From assembly GCA_900169235.1 (NCBI GenBank), contig FWCC01000012.1:1-17818 (forward strand): a DNA stretch of 17,818 nucleotides, written 5' to 3'. The notes beneath the pieces were generated by a model, which was not told where the DNA came from, did not search any database, and was given only the letters and a program-made list of their open reading frames with translations. Of the stretch, positions 1 to 9,362 are shown piece by piece; the stretch's first letter is position 1, and each line of letters begins with the position of its first letter. The position numbers and the translations under genes are program-made. Origin of the DNA: Zarea fungicola. Lineage: Eukaryota > Ascomycota > Sordariomycetes > Hypocreales > Cordycipitaceae.

Positions 1-9
1 GCGGTATTC

Positions 10-32
10 TCTATTGCCTATGGCCGTATGTA
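10..32 (+). repeat. Left copy of the end-of-window inverted repeat
   Basis: This 23-nt segment, with core TATTGCCTATGG, is the reverse complement of 17796-17818 except for one transition (C here, T in the other copy read in the same orientation). Similarity fades after base 32. It could be a terminal inverted repeat of a mobile element, or a dispersed repeat in which both ends of this piece of sequence happen to lie. Confidence 0.75.
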
Positions 33-184
33 TCTGCAGGACGAGCTCAATTATCTTATGAACCTCTAGTCCATGGCTTGACTCGGGCGACAGGCAGAAA
101 TCTGTAGAGTAAATAGAGACCTAAATGGGAATCTAGAGAGAATTGTATGCTGATTGAGAATTTAAAAGTACACTGGCATTGTAG

Positions 185-225
185 GTGTCTCTTTCATGTC
201 CCATGTCGGAGTGTCAAAGAGACAC
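185..225. repeat. Perfect 10-bp inverted repeat (hairpin)
   Basis: GTGTCTCTTT at 185-194 is followed 21 nt later by its exact reverse complement AAAGAGACAC at 216-225. It sits at the 3' end of the decayed minus-strand reading frame. It could be a chance hairpin, a 3'-end structure or a remnant of an inserted element. Confidence 0.6.
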
Positions 226-900
226 TGACACGCTAGCTATAGTAATTGCCTGTTTCCGAGTATCTTCTACCAGCTTCTTGTTTTGCTTCGAAACTGATAA
301 AATTTGCGCCATAGCTCACATATTTGCGAGTTCTTGCACGGTTCTAGATGGCGCTGCAGGTGTTGCAAAGCCCAGCCCTTGATTCTTGTCCCACTCAACT
401 AGTTGAAAGACAGATGCCTTGAAGCGGTTCTTCTTCACCCACTCGTTTAAATCAAGTGCTAAGAGTTGAATACGCAAGGAGACTTGAGCCAACCACAAGG
501 CGTAACAGGTATATCTGAACGTTACGCGTATCGACGGCCACCTTGATCCCGGTTTCATCGCTTTTATTGCCAAGTAGCTGCTACGTGGTCTTACTGCCCA
601 CGTTTCCGGTTGGATTTGTTTTGCCTCTACACCAATTATTGTATATGGAGCGGAACGAACTATACCCAGTTTACTGTCTTTGTGGATCACAGCGACGGCA
701 TGAATGTGGCACTCCTTCCAAGGACCGCACCCACGTCTTGTCGTGGCGGGCCATGTCGTACATGAAACTGTCATCAGGTGTTATGCGGGGACAAAGACGG
801 CAGGCTTTGTAAGATGCGTGGATTTGTCAATGTCATTGAATGCTCATGAGACTCTGCAGCCGACGGCTTAAATCCGGGCATAAGCGAAGGCTGTTGTCTG
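214..900 (-). pseudogene. Decayed, unrecognised protein-coding remnant
   Basis: One minus-strand frame is open from 774 to 316 (152 codons), then reads on past a TGA for 33 more codons to a second stop at 214. Its product looks protein-like, with stretches such as LALDLNEWVKKNRFKASVF and VRPRSSYLAIKAMKPGSRW. Upstream, coherent-looking peptides switch frame repeatedly: MPGFKPSAAESHEHS near 870-830, AFNDIDKSTHLTKPAVFVPA near 843-784, and ITPDDSFMYDMARHDKTW near 787-730. That pattern suggests one gene broken by several small indels and a stop. Unrecognised introns are an alternative explanation. I do not recognise the family, and the coding status rests on composition only. Confidence 0.35.
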
Positions 901-2130
901 TTATACCCGACTCGAGTCTGTGTGTTTGTAACGTCAATACGATGGTGGCGGCAAGACTTGACATGAAATGACGTCGACGTTGAGCGCAGGCACATTCACC
1001 ATCGAACGGCGGCAAGGCGCTCGTGCCACATTGTTCGCTACTTTCATTTCCAATCTATGTTGCTGCAATATTTTCCGGTAACTAATTTCCGAGACGGCTA
1101 ATTGGAAACATATTCGGGAAATAGAAGATGAGCTAAAAAAGCTCCTACCCATCCGTTATACCCGCATCACTGGATCAGAAAACTTTAGCTAGAATCTATG
1201 ACGTGCCACCATGGGGGCTTGCCATCTCATCTAGTCATGCCCTGCCGATCGAAATGCGGAGCTGGTACCAGCAACGGTCTCATACCCCGAGAATCACTGC
1301 AGCACTGGATCCCTTGAGACTGCCATTCCACGCTCCTCGGCTATGTCTATGATTGCACACCCCCCACAATGTCGTCCATTTGCTCCAGTTTGCCAGAATT
1401 GGGCACCCATTTGATCATTTGATAGTTAGCGCTTAGCTCAGCAACTAGAGATCCTCACAGCTCCATTAAGCATGTTTACCGTTTGGGGTGGCGTACAGAT
1501 ATACACCCATGGCAATAATTGATCAATCGAGATGAAAACCATGTTTACGAAGAAGATCTTTGCTTGCGCTTGCTATTATCAGTCAGCGAGGCTACTACGC
1601 AATGGCCAACGATTCACAGCTCCATTGGATCGAGCGAGGCTGTCATATGCCGAACCACAAATACACCATGGATTGTAGCTGACTACAACGGATGGCAGCC
1701 TTTTTCTGTACAATGGGCAGTGCATTAAAAGGATAAACTTGATAGCAACAGGGCTGATGCCTTGCGACTTGAATGGGAGCTCAGTCGTCACTGTCTACAA
1801 GAAGCGGGCCGCTAGACTAAATGGAGTTTGTGGTAATGAGAAGCTTAGTTTTACCAATCGCAACACTAACCTGAAACCCAGTCCAATTACATCACTTTGC
1901 TCCACGGTCCGTGGCTTGGCAGCCTATGAAATGGAATGCGATGTCGTAGATTAACTGGCTCGAAGGTTGAAACAGAACGAGTTGGGTCCATGCTGTTGGC
2001 CAGTACTTGGTTACATTGTACTGCTGTGATCTCGGTCGGATTGGGCAGAGTGAAACATTCGGTTAATACGACTGTTTACCAAGTCGCGTGCCAACTAATT
2101 CTGGGCTCCATTTTCGTTTGATGGAATTCA
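901..2130. other. Intergenic spacer without a supported gene
   Basis: All open frames here are short (under 75 codons), overlap each other on both strands, and show no recognisable domain. The right end holds the upstream region of the secreted-protein gene at 2301. I saw no RNA gene or transposon remnant. Confidence 0.6.
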
Positions 2131-2140
2131 CTATATAAGA
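2131..2140 (+). promoter_or_regulatory. TATA box of the secreted-protein gene
   Basis: CTATATAAGA lies about 165 bp upstream of the ATG at 2301. It is followed by a pyrimidine- and CA-rich stretch (2150-2200) typical of fungal transcription starts. This implies a 5' leader of roughly 100-135 nt. Confidence 0.6.
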
Positions 2141-2300
2141 GGCCGTTACCTCCAGCCAAACCAACCTCATTATCCAAACATCACACATTTTTTCTACGCA
2201 GTTCCCAGTCACATCTTGGTTGCTCCTCTTGTACACTGATAGCCTCTTTGACAATACATCCACAACTTCCAACTCGCCAGAAATCTATTCATCACCGAAA

Positions 2301-2765
2301 ATGATGTTCACAACATCCCTCGCCCTCCTCGCCAGCACCCTTGCCACCACGGCCATGGCTGCCGAGTGCGCCCTCACCGGCTACTACTTCAAGGGCGAGA
2401 CCGGCGTCGGCGGCGGCGGCGGCGGCAACGGCGGCTACTCGGGCAACAACATCCAGTTCTTCGTCGACGGCAAGCAGGTCTGGGACTACAACTCCAACCA
2501 CGGCCTCGACAACGTGGCCGCCATCTGCGCCGGCAACAACCGGCCCGGTGACAAGTGCCGTCATGGCGTCACGCACAACGGCCAGACGTACTACTACTCC
2601 GTCGACTTTCAGGGCACCTCCATCAGAAACTGCCTGGTGGAGTGGAACGGTCAGGGCCACTGGGCGGACCAGGACACCACCGACTGCTACGTCGATCAGG
2701 ATTACACATTTATTGGCATTGGCGGCGGACCAACTGGCTCGTGTGGCTGCAAGTGGCAGTGTTAA
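2301..2765 (+). CDS. Small secreted cysteine-rich protein (effector-like)
   Basis: This is a single exon encoding 154 residues. The ATG at 2301 is chosen over an in-frame ATG at 2220 because it starts directly with a signal peptide (MMFTTSLALLASTLATTAMA, cleavage about residue 21); the upstream codons fall in the leader behind the TATA box. The mature part has eight cysteines (23, 76, 86, 111, 129, 148, 150, 154), enough for four disulfides, and ends CGCKWQC. A glycine run at residues 35-45 comes from a GGC repeat. Aromatic-rich patches (residues 53-63 and 97-103) suggest a beta-rich fold. Third codon positions are almost all G or C to about 2695, then relax for the last 23 codons, unlike the AT-rich surroundings. 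I do not recognise the family. An extracellular role such as an effector or inter-microbial factor is inference. Confidence 0.8.
   Translation: MMFTTSLALLASTLATTAMAAECALTGYYFKGETGVGGGGGGNGGYSGNNIQFFVDGKQVWDYNSNHGLDNVAAICAGNNRPGDKCRHGVTHNGQTYYYSVDFQGTSIRNCLVEWNGQGHWADQDTTDCYVDQDYTFIGIGGGPTGSCGCKWQC
2407..2434 (+). repeat. GGC trinucleotide repeat within the secreted-protein gene
   Basis: Consecutive GGC codons encode the glycine run near residues 36-42. Such a run can change length by slippage in whole codons, so length variants of the protein between strains are plausible. Confidence 0.7.
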
Positions 2766-3248
2766 TAGGCAGCAAGGCCAACATTGTATAATATCTGGGG
2801 GGGGCGCAGTTTAGAACCGGGGAGCAATCGGCACATTTATTCTTCATCTCTTTTTAGTAGCACTCACGTAATAGATAAAATTCACAACCTCTTCATTGTG
2901 AACCTCCATCTCAGTTTCTCCTGGCAACGATACTTTTGAACTCGAAGAATGGAAAACATCTGGCCATAAGAGCAGCGCCTTGCATAGTGTCATGTAAAGC
3001 ACGCAGACTCAAAAAGGCTTCATCTCCGGACCGGGACGACATGGATAAAAAGTCCTGTAGCATTTCTATCAGTAGATATTAGGATCTAGTTCTACCAACC
3101 AGTAAGAATCTATTCTATAGTTACCAACGTACTTGGCAGCTAGCACAAAAAGACACCGAAAAATACAATTCTCCACAGGGTCCCATCAATGCCAAGGTCC
3201 TATGAAGACGTAAGAATCCAAAGTAGACTACATGCCAGATATGTGTTC
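2766..3248. other. Convergent intergenic spacer
   Basis: This spacer separates two convergent genes and would hold both 3' ends. A G-run lies at about 2799-2805, and A/T-rich candidates for 3'-end processing lie near 2870-2880. No further gene is supported. Confidence 0.6.
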
Positions 3249-4961
3249 CTAAGGAATTAGTTTCTCAACCTTCATTAGTACGCCCGTGAGAAGTGTGATA
3301 CCGCCGCCAGCCACTACAAGAGACAAACTTTGCTGCATCGCCTTTGTGATTGCTCGGACCGCGACGTCTCGCAGCGGATCGCTCAGCTGCTTAAACAAGT
3401 CACTCTGAGCTCCAGATACACCGTTTCGGATATCGCTTTCCGAATACCCCAAGCCTGCCAGGGCGCTGTTGAGATGTTTAAAAGCCGAACTTTGAAAAAT
3501 TTGGCCCGCGATAACAAGTGCAATAGTTGCTCCTCCGATTTGTGCAATATTTTGCAAAGAGAGTGCTTGTACAATGTGCTCTTTGGCCTTGATGCCGCTG
3601 ATGGTATAGTGTGTTTGCAGAGTCAGGCCGCATCCAACAGCAACAAGAACCGAGAAGCCGTAAATATGGGCCTGTGGCGTGAGAGGATCGAAATAACCCA
3701 GCAAGAGACCGCTTCCCACGGTCATCAGAACTCCCGATACGACATAAATAGCAAGGTAGTACTGTACTTTTGGTAGAATATATCCTGCTACCACGTTGAA
3801 CGATACCGTCGCAATGACGAATGGCAGCAACCTCACCGCAGCCAGCAATGCCGAATCTTGATGCACAAACTGAAAATAAATTGGTATAAAGTAGATCACA
3901 ACGTAGAGAACTGTTATGTTCGCCGCATTGGCTACCACGAGCAGTATTTGTGTGCGAGACCTCAGCAAGTGCACGGGGAAGGATCGCCTTTCTTCTGTGG
4001 TGAAAATCGCGAATGCCTGCTGTATGACGTAGGACAAAAGTAAAACGCCAAAGACAACGAATAAAGCAATTGTTCGACCGTCCTTCCATGGCCATTGGTT
4101 TCCTGCCATGGTTAGGACTATAGTGAATGATGCCCAGAGGCCTGCTCCGAGCAGAAAGCCGACAAAGTCCAATTTGGACAAGCGAGAATATACCGAATCA
4201 CCCTTGCCTTGATTGATGGAGGGTATTAACCACAAGATGCCGGGGGCGGTGACGGCACCCACCACGAGATTGATGTAGAACGCCCAACGCCAGGTTACTG
4301 AAACAGAGAATGACCCTCCCACGACAGGCCCCAGCACTGCCCCAAGACCCCAGAAAAACCCCATTAAGCCAATGTATGTACCTCGCTCAAGAGGTGACGT
4401 TAGAGAAGAGATGATGTTCAAGCCGCCTAGGTAGATGCCGCTGCCTCCGATGCCGGCAATGACACGACCAACAATAAGCGCAGTCATCGTTGGCGCCGCG
4501 CCACATACGACAGAGCCGATCTCGAAGCAGGCCACCGAGCCCGCAAAGAGCCATTTCATATCAAAAGAGCCGTATAGATCACCAAGTGGCAGAATCAAAG
4601 CCGCGGAGCCAAGGAAGAAAGCGACACCTATCCACGCGAGCTGCTGGACCTGGCCAAATTGCTCGACAATGGCTCCTTGAATGTCTGCTGCAATTGTGGC
4701 GTCCAGGCCGTACAGAAAGTCTGTGACATAGATGCACGCACAAACAATGAGCCACTGAACCTTTGTAAGCTTCCTCGGCCGGGCCGGTTCCTGACCCTGC
4801 GCCGAATTCGTCGGGGATCCAGGGTGATTGTTCAGCTCGACGTTGCCCTTTTCCTCAACACCAGTCTCTCCGCTCTCTCCACCAGGTATGAGGGTTGAAG
4901 CCGCTCTGGACGAGTCTCTGTCCGGGAGCACACGCGTTTCGGAGTCGTTTATGCTGTTCAT
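3249..4961 (-). CDS. MFS multidrug/toxin efflux transporter, 14-helix type
   Basis: This intronless gene encodes 570 residues, normal for 14-transmembrane-helix fungal drug:proton antiporters in the plasma membrane. A hydrophilic N-terminal tail (residues 1-65) precedes the first helix. The entry motif is FLYGLDATIAADIQ (about 82-95). The loop 2-3 motif is a degenerate LPLGDLYGSFDMKW (124-137). Helix 4 carries GRVIAGIGGSG (165-175). Helix 5 carries the antiporter motif WGLGAVLGPVVGG (204-216), followed by WRWAFYINL (224-232). The pattern matches efflux pumps often found in secondary-metabolite clusters, but no biosynthetic enzyme is nearby. The ATG at 4961 gives the full tail and is preceded by a TATA-like element. 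The substrate cannot be read from the sequence. A Zn2Cys6 regulator lies about 1.1 kb upstream in the same orientation. Confidence 0.93.
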   Translation of the reverse strand: MNSINDSETRVLPDRDSSRAASTLIPGGESGETGVEEKGNVELNNHPGSPTNSAQGQEPARPRKLTKVQWLIVCACIYVTDFLYGLDATIAADIQGAIVEQFGQVQQLAWIGVAFFLGSAALILPLGDLYGSFDMKWLFAGSVACFEIGSVVCGAAPTMTALIVGRVIAGIGGSGIYLGGLNIISSLTSPLERGTYIGLMGFFWGLGAVLGPVVGGSFSVSVTWRWAFYINLVVGAVTAPGILWLIPSINQGKGDSVYSRLSKLDFVGFLLGAGLWASFTIVLTMAGNQWPWKDGRTIALFVVFGVLLLSYVIQQAFAIFTTEERRSFPVHLLRSRTQILLVVANAANITVLYVVIYFIPIYFQFVHQDSALLAAVRLLPFVIATVSFNVVAGYILPKVQYYLAIYVVSGVLMTVGSGLLLGYFDPLTPQAHIYGFSVLVAVGCGLTLQTHYTISGIKAKEHIVQALSLQNIAQIGGATIALVIAGQIFQSSAFKHLNSALAGLGYSESDIRNGVSGAQSDLFKQLSDPLRDVAVRAITKAMQQSLSLVVAGGGITLLTGVLMKVEKLIP

Positions 4962-5070
4962 GTTGCTAGCGATATGTCGGATGGTTGGTTACGCGAAGTC
5001 TGATACCGTTGTGGTCTGACCGATCCAATGCAGCCAAATGGCCTTCAGTTTATCTTAAGGGAAGTCTAAA

Positions 5071-5080
5071 ATATATATAC
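5071..5080 (-). promoter_or_regulatory. Probable TATA element of the MFS gene
   Basis: ATATATATAC on the plus strand reads GTATATATAT on the minus strand, about 110 bp upstream of the MFS start codon. No other A/T element is as well placed. Confidence 0.45.
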
Positions 5081-5740
5081 TACAACCTGCATAATAATAT
5101 TCAGACTGTATTTATAAGCTCGTATCATTTTGTAATCTTGCCACTGCCAGGGACTGAGGGACACGACGCTCAGATCCACAGGCCGTGCAAAAGACGCAAC
5201 ATTTCTTACCGGTATCCGAAGTTGCCCTTATTTTACCTTGGCTTACCAATTCTGAACCATGCAAGCAGTAACACTTGCTTAATAAAGCAAATTCTTGTTA
5301 AGCCGCGGATCATTAGTTGTACCAACAAACTCCAGCGTGGTCACTTAAGACAAGGATGATGAAGGGCTAAATTGCTTGACTCAGGCGCGATTTATCATCT
5401 ACTAGCAGCAAACCCAACAACAAGCCCCTTGAAGGCCTACATTGGCAGCTCGTTCTTCAATTCACTGGCGAGGAAATTGAGTTGTTGGGGCGGAACTTCA
5501 ACCAAGCTTATTGATCAGATACCCTCAAACCGGCACCTCTATCAAGGCTTGGCACTCCCGCACGCTAGACCTCACGCTAGACCGCAGACTAGTCCTCAGA
5601 CTGGCCCCCATTAGCGGCGCCACTGAAGTAGGGTCTCAAGAAGGAATTTGTCGTGCTACTTTCCACAATACAAGTCCGCGGAATGTTATGACATGCTGTG
5701 CCATTACACCACCACTTTCCAATTCAATAGGATCTCTAGG

Positions 5741-5776
5741 CAAGGGCTGGTGGCTAGACAAGGGATGGTGGCTAGA
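5741..5776 (+). repeat. 18-bp direct tandem repeat
   Basis: CAAGGGCTGGTGGCTAGA (5741-5758) is followed immediately by a second copy with one change (5759-5776). It lies downstream of the regulator gene and its origin is unknown. Confidence 0.75.
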
Positions 5777-6036
5777 TCCAGAGTAGCATGGTATTGCAAT
5801 TTAAAACCCGCTGTCACTGGCAACTTTTCTTTAGACAATTCAACCAAACTCCACGTGCAATCTCTTTTGGAGTGGTCTGCCGGGGCCGAAAACTGCGTGC
5901 AGGAAAAGGTGAGACATCGGGAGTTGGGCGTATGTCAATGCTGCTGGGCTCATACTCCAAAGCGGCAATTCTCAGTGAGCTCCAACCTTCAACCAATGGA
6001 GCATTGGACTTTCTGTCTCCGATAGGCTGAATAAGA

Positions 6037-7834
6037 TTAACTTGAGTCGAGCTGACCATCCAGAAAAAGTCCATGTGGAGCGAGGATCAATGGCGGATTT
6101 TCTGACTCTAGTACTGCTGCAAGCTGCCCTTTAGATTGTGCAAGAGTTAGCACTTTATCTGCTATGAAATATTTCGTGACTAACCAGCTATGCGCCATCG
6201 CTTATTAAACTGCTTGAGAATCGCAATCATCACATCCGCACGATCCTTATGAGCCTGGTCCCCTGTACGGGACCATAGTCGAAGCTGTATAGATGCTGTT
6301 GGATACAACGCATAGGAAATGTAAGGCGAGACTGTTAATGTCTCTTGCTCACTGCAGGCTGCGTTAAGAAGATGTTCTGAGAGCTGCGTCATCTCTACGG
6401 ACAATTGCTGTAGCTTAGGGGAGCAGTAGTCGGCTTCGACCTGTGAATTATGTGGCAAGAGCTGTGGAAATGCATGTAGACAGAATAATGCGCTACAAGA
6501 AATAGTATTCATTAGCTTATACAGAAATCAAGGGATCATAAATTGTGGCTTTCACCTAAAACACATTGCCAAAGCACTGCAGTAATTGCCGTGTCTTTTC
6601 TCTTCCTCAATCAATATGGGGATATAAGAATGTAAGGTGCGCTCAAGTTGTGACGTCTCAGCAGCATGAAAGGCCGCATCGGAGATAGGGCTATAGAGGT
6701 GCCGGACGACTCGGCCAACGAGATGAGCTACCTGGCATTCTCGTGAAAAGTAACTGACTCGAAACATGGCCGAAGAAGCTATTGTTGCTTTCACGGAATG
6801 CTGCTGAACCTGTGCGAAAGAATTAGTTGAGGACCTACATCACTGTGAGCAACGATGTATATGTGGCTATTCACATCATGTACCAAACCCACTCCTACTG
6901 GGAGAGAGTCACTCTCTCTAGCATCTGCGGTTGCTATGATGCCATCTCCATTGTGAAGGTTGATGAATCTGGAGTCGTTAGTGCCAGACTCAAGAAACGC
7001 ATCTCTGTATGAATAATTACACAGCATACCGATCAAGGTTGTGAGCCATCCACCAAGCCGCGTCTTTCTCACTTTCCCAGGTGCCGAATTTCCCTTCTGA
7101 CGGATCGTTGCGGAAATCGAACTGTCGCGCTAATCTAGCGCAAGACCCCATAGATATAGACGCTGCTGGGTAAATCCCATGGCCCATTTCGTATAATATG
7201 ATGAGTAGCTTGCACTGAATGGTTTCGATAGAGAAGTTGCCAGTTGCCTCCAAATAGCCGAGGCACATCTTGGCACACCTATACCGTGGATGCTCACTCG
7301 GTCGAGCATTGTCTTCAGATGGCCTCTGTTGCACTAGAGTAATGCATAGGCATAGAATGGCAAATTCTATGCTCTGCAAGGAAGATAAGGTCGGAAGTTT
7401 CTGATAAAATTTTGTTTCTGAAATTATCGGGAACTTGGGGTGCGTTGAAACGAAATACAATCTGCATACTCTTTCCACTTCCTCAAAGGCACCAAGTGCT
7501 TGCCGGACCATTATTTGGATGTTGAGGACAGGGGAATTGACTATCCGTTCAGAATGTGAGAGGGCCTTAGCGCTTTGAAACTCATTAAAGGACTCGGCTT
7601 CAGTGGGGGGGTTATTGTAGATACAACGACCTCCCACCCTACATGCTTAGAGTTAATTCACTTTCGCGAGCGTGACCGCTGAACAAACTAGCAACTTTGA
7701 GAGACCACTTACTTCCAGCATGTGAAACAGGTAGGTACAGCCCTGTTGCATCGTCTCTTGCCGCGCCTACACCTTTCACAAGCATTTGTTGGAAACTGCA
7801 ATGAAGACAGCTCGTCGTCTTGCTTTGGCAGCAT
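6037..7834 (-). CDS. Zn2Cys6 transcription factor with fungal_trans domain (six exons)
   Basis: Hand-built exons are 7834-7713, 7638-7030, 6968-6899, 6809-6556, 6492-6185 and 6116-6037. They total 1,443 nt, or 480 codons plus TAA. Introns are 74, 61, 89, 63 and 68 nt with GT...AG ends; branch-like sites include CACTAAC, AACTAAT, GCTAAT and GCTAAC. The zinc cluster spans residues 19-46 (Cys 19, 22, 29, 36, 39, 46; CERCRRGKRRC then CFTCWKVGGRC), with its last cysteine in exon 2. The fungal_trans domain covers about 95-300, including FVSTHPKFPIIS, WWMAHNLDR and FINLHNGDG. The product should be a nuclear DNA-binding regulator. The ATG at 7834 is the first in a frame open to 7877. The third intron's donor (6898 chosen; 6892 and 6883 also keep frame) and the last acceptor (6117 or 6114) are uncertain. 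The MFS gene downstream is a plausible target. Confidence 0.85.
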
Positions 7835-7891
7835 GCTGGCGATTACAGAAATCAGCGATATACTTATTTGCAGATATTATCCCTTGTATGC

Positions 7892-7903
7892 CGGAACACC
7901 CCG
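7892..7903. promoter_or_regulatory. CGG-N6-CCG palindrome upstream of the regulator
   Basis: CGGAACACCCCG is an inverted CGG/CCG pair with a 6-bp spacer, 58 bp upstream of the regulator's ATG. Zn2Cys6 dimers bind such sites, so autoregulation is possible. A match of this size can arise by chance, so the support is weak. Confidence 0.3.
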
Positions 7904-8280
7904 TGGAGGACGGGTCAAAGGGAATAAACAAAACGACGTTTCGGTGACCTTAATTTTGGTCTCCCCATGTTAGTCAGCGTTATAAAGACTCCCTCCGCCA
8001 CGGCCATGGCTAACGTGATACTGATGCGGATTTTATTTTACCCGTGGGGCAATTCCGTTGATCCGCACGCTCTCACACTATTACCGAGGGCAGTGCACCA
8101 CTATAAGCCACACATAACCTGCTAAATAAGATATAATAAATACCTATGCTATTAGGCTATAAAGCAAAAGGTATATAATAGAAAACAATTCTAGTAGCAA
8201 TAATAGTAGGCGTAATAGTAGTATGTGTAGTGTAGAGTAGTGCTGCTATAATGGTTTACTATACTTGGGCAGGGAAGATG
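7904..8280. other. AT-rich spacer upstream of the NLR relic
   Basis: The stretch about 8100-8270 is very rich in TA dinucleotides (ATAATA, TAGTAG, TATAATAG repeats), as expected for RIP-affected DNA. No gene is supported. The left part is the probable promoter of the regulator. Confidence 0.5.
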
Positions 8281-8408
8281 AGTGCGACGAAAATACACAC
8301 TGTATTGGTAAATTTAGGATTAGAGATTAAAGAAATAAGATTGCACCAAAGTTCGTCTACCTCTTTCAGATCTTCCTACTATTCTTTTGCCATGGCGGCA
8401 AGGCATGG
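8281..8408 (-). pseudogene. RIP-scarred relic of an NLR NACHT segment
   Basis: This segment aligns by hand to 11302-11430 in the same orientation with 107 of 128 positions identical and one 1-nt gap. On the minus strand it corresponds to the NACHT part running from RHALPPWQKN to the Walker B region, but with stops. Of 21 mismatches, 11 are C-to-T or G-to-A going from the NLR to the relic, several at CA or TG sites, against 2 in the reverse direction. That bias is the signature of repeat-induced point mutation. Similarity ends at both sides, so only a fragment remains. It appears non-coding now. Confidence 0.8.
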
Positions 8409-8411
8409 TAA

Positions 8412-8436
8412 ATTAACTATATTAACTATATTAACC
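8412..8436 (+). repeat. 9-bp tandem repeat ATTAACTAT
   Basis: Two exact ATTAACTAT units and a partial third directly follow the right edge of the NLR relic. They may mark the junction where homology breaks. Confidence 0.6.
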
Positions 8437-9362
8437 AAACTAAACAAATAACTCGTGGGTTTTTTTTTACATAATTTGATAGATGTCTAACCCTGCTGTA
8501 TATAAAAATGCTAAGATACTAGTTCCCTGTGATTCTATGGCCATGTGTCTGTAATCACTCCGGGTGATGGACCAGCCAGAAACGCAGTGATGAGATATGC
8601 AAGGCTATATAACAGCTTCTATAAAGTACAAAGTTTTAATGATAATTCAGGTTTGGATCTGCAACCATACCCACCAAGATCTTGTCTTGGTTGTTCAAGT
8701 CAGGCCAGACTTGCATTTCAATAATGCAAGCCACATTTACTGTCTGCGCAATATCTGCATCAGAGTTGCGTTGGCCCTGCACTGGATCTTGCGAGCGGCC
8801 AACACGGTGTCTGGTACAATAGTAAACAGTACAAAGTGGCTAAATAAAGGACTACGGCAGCCTCTATCGCAGCGAGTGCGGAAGTGGCTAGGCAACGTGG
8901 GCACGCGAACCGGCCCACGCGTATACGCAACATCAAACGCTTGGTCTCATTATAAACCATACTTGCTTAACTCTTGGCGCACACCGCCACAGGCAATAAA
9001 TAATACCGCGTCCCGTCAAGCTCTCTCAAATCGACTAAAGTCTCTTGAAATCTGCTAGGGAGGCTACTATTGGGACCCTTTATGCGTCCATTGTGGACAT
9101 AGCATACCAGTAGGAATGCAACTTTTGTGAGACTTTTAATTCAGATAGCGGTTTTTTTAGCAACGCTGATGTGGTATCGAAGGCGGCATTAGTGTTAGTG
9201 GCATTGAGTTAATGCAACTGGACTCTGGAATTGGCGCTCTTGAAAGACAGTAAATTGCTACGTACATGAACTCTGTCCTAGGTACCTACACAACCACCAA
9301 ACATCAGCCAGCATCACATCATCATTTTCTTGAGATAAATCGTTTCTTGGATAGGCTCCTCT
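8437..9362. other. Intergenic spacer
   Basis: One plus-strand frame of 153 codons (8597-9058) is open, but it has no recognisable domain or signal peptide. I do not call it a gene. A perfect 8-bp hairpin, CTTGCATT/AATGCAAG, lies at 8710-8730. The right end is the 3' flank of the NLR gene. Confidence 0.5.

Larger units (their letters stand above)
4962..6036. other. Spacer between the MFS gene and the regulator gene
   Basis: This spacer contains the MFS promoter, a CGG-N3-CCG palindrome at 5210-5218 (a possible zinc-cluster binding site) and two short direct repeats near 5565-5600 and 5741-5776. Open frames here are short and have no recognisable domain. Confidence 0.5.

Noticed and set aside
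2292..2814. Long overlapping frames on both strands across the secreted-protein gene (122 and 157 codons)
   Set aside because: They are by-products of its GC-rich codons. They are low in complexity (alanine, serine, threonine or valine runs) and lack the signal peptide and cysteine pattern.
5648..6025. Plus-strand frames of 80-125 codons
   Set aside because: They have no domain and lie in the 3' flank of the regulator gene, next to a short tandem repeat.
8597..9058. 153-codon plus-strand frame
   Set aside because: It has no domain, signal peptide or coherent composition, overlaps other open frames, and lies in AT-rich spacer beside the RIP relic.
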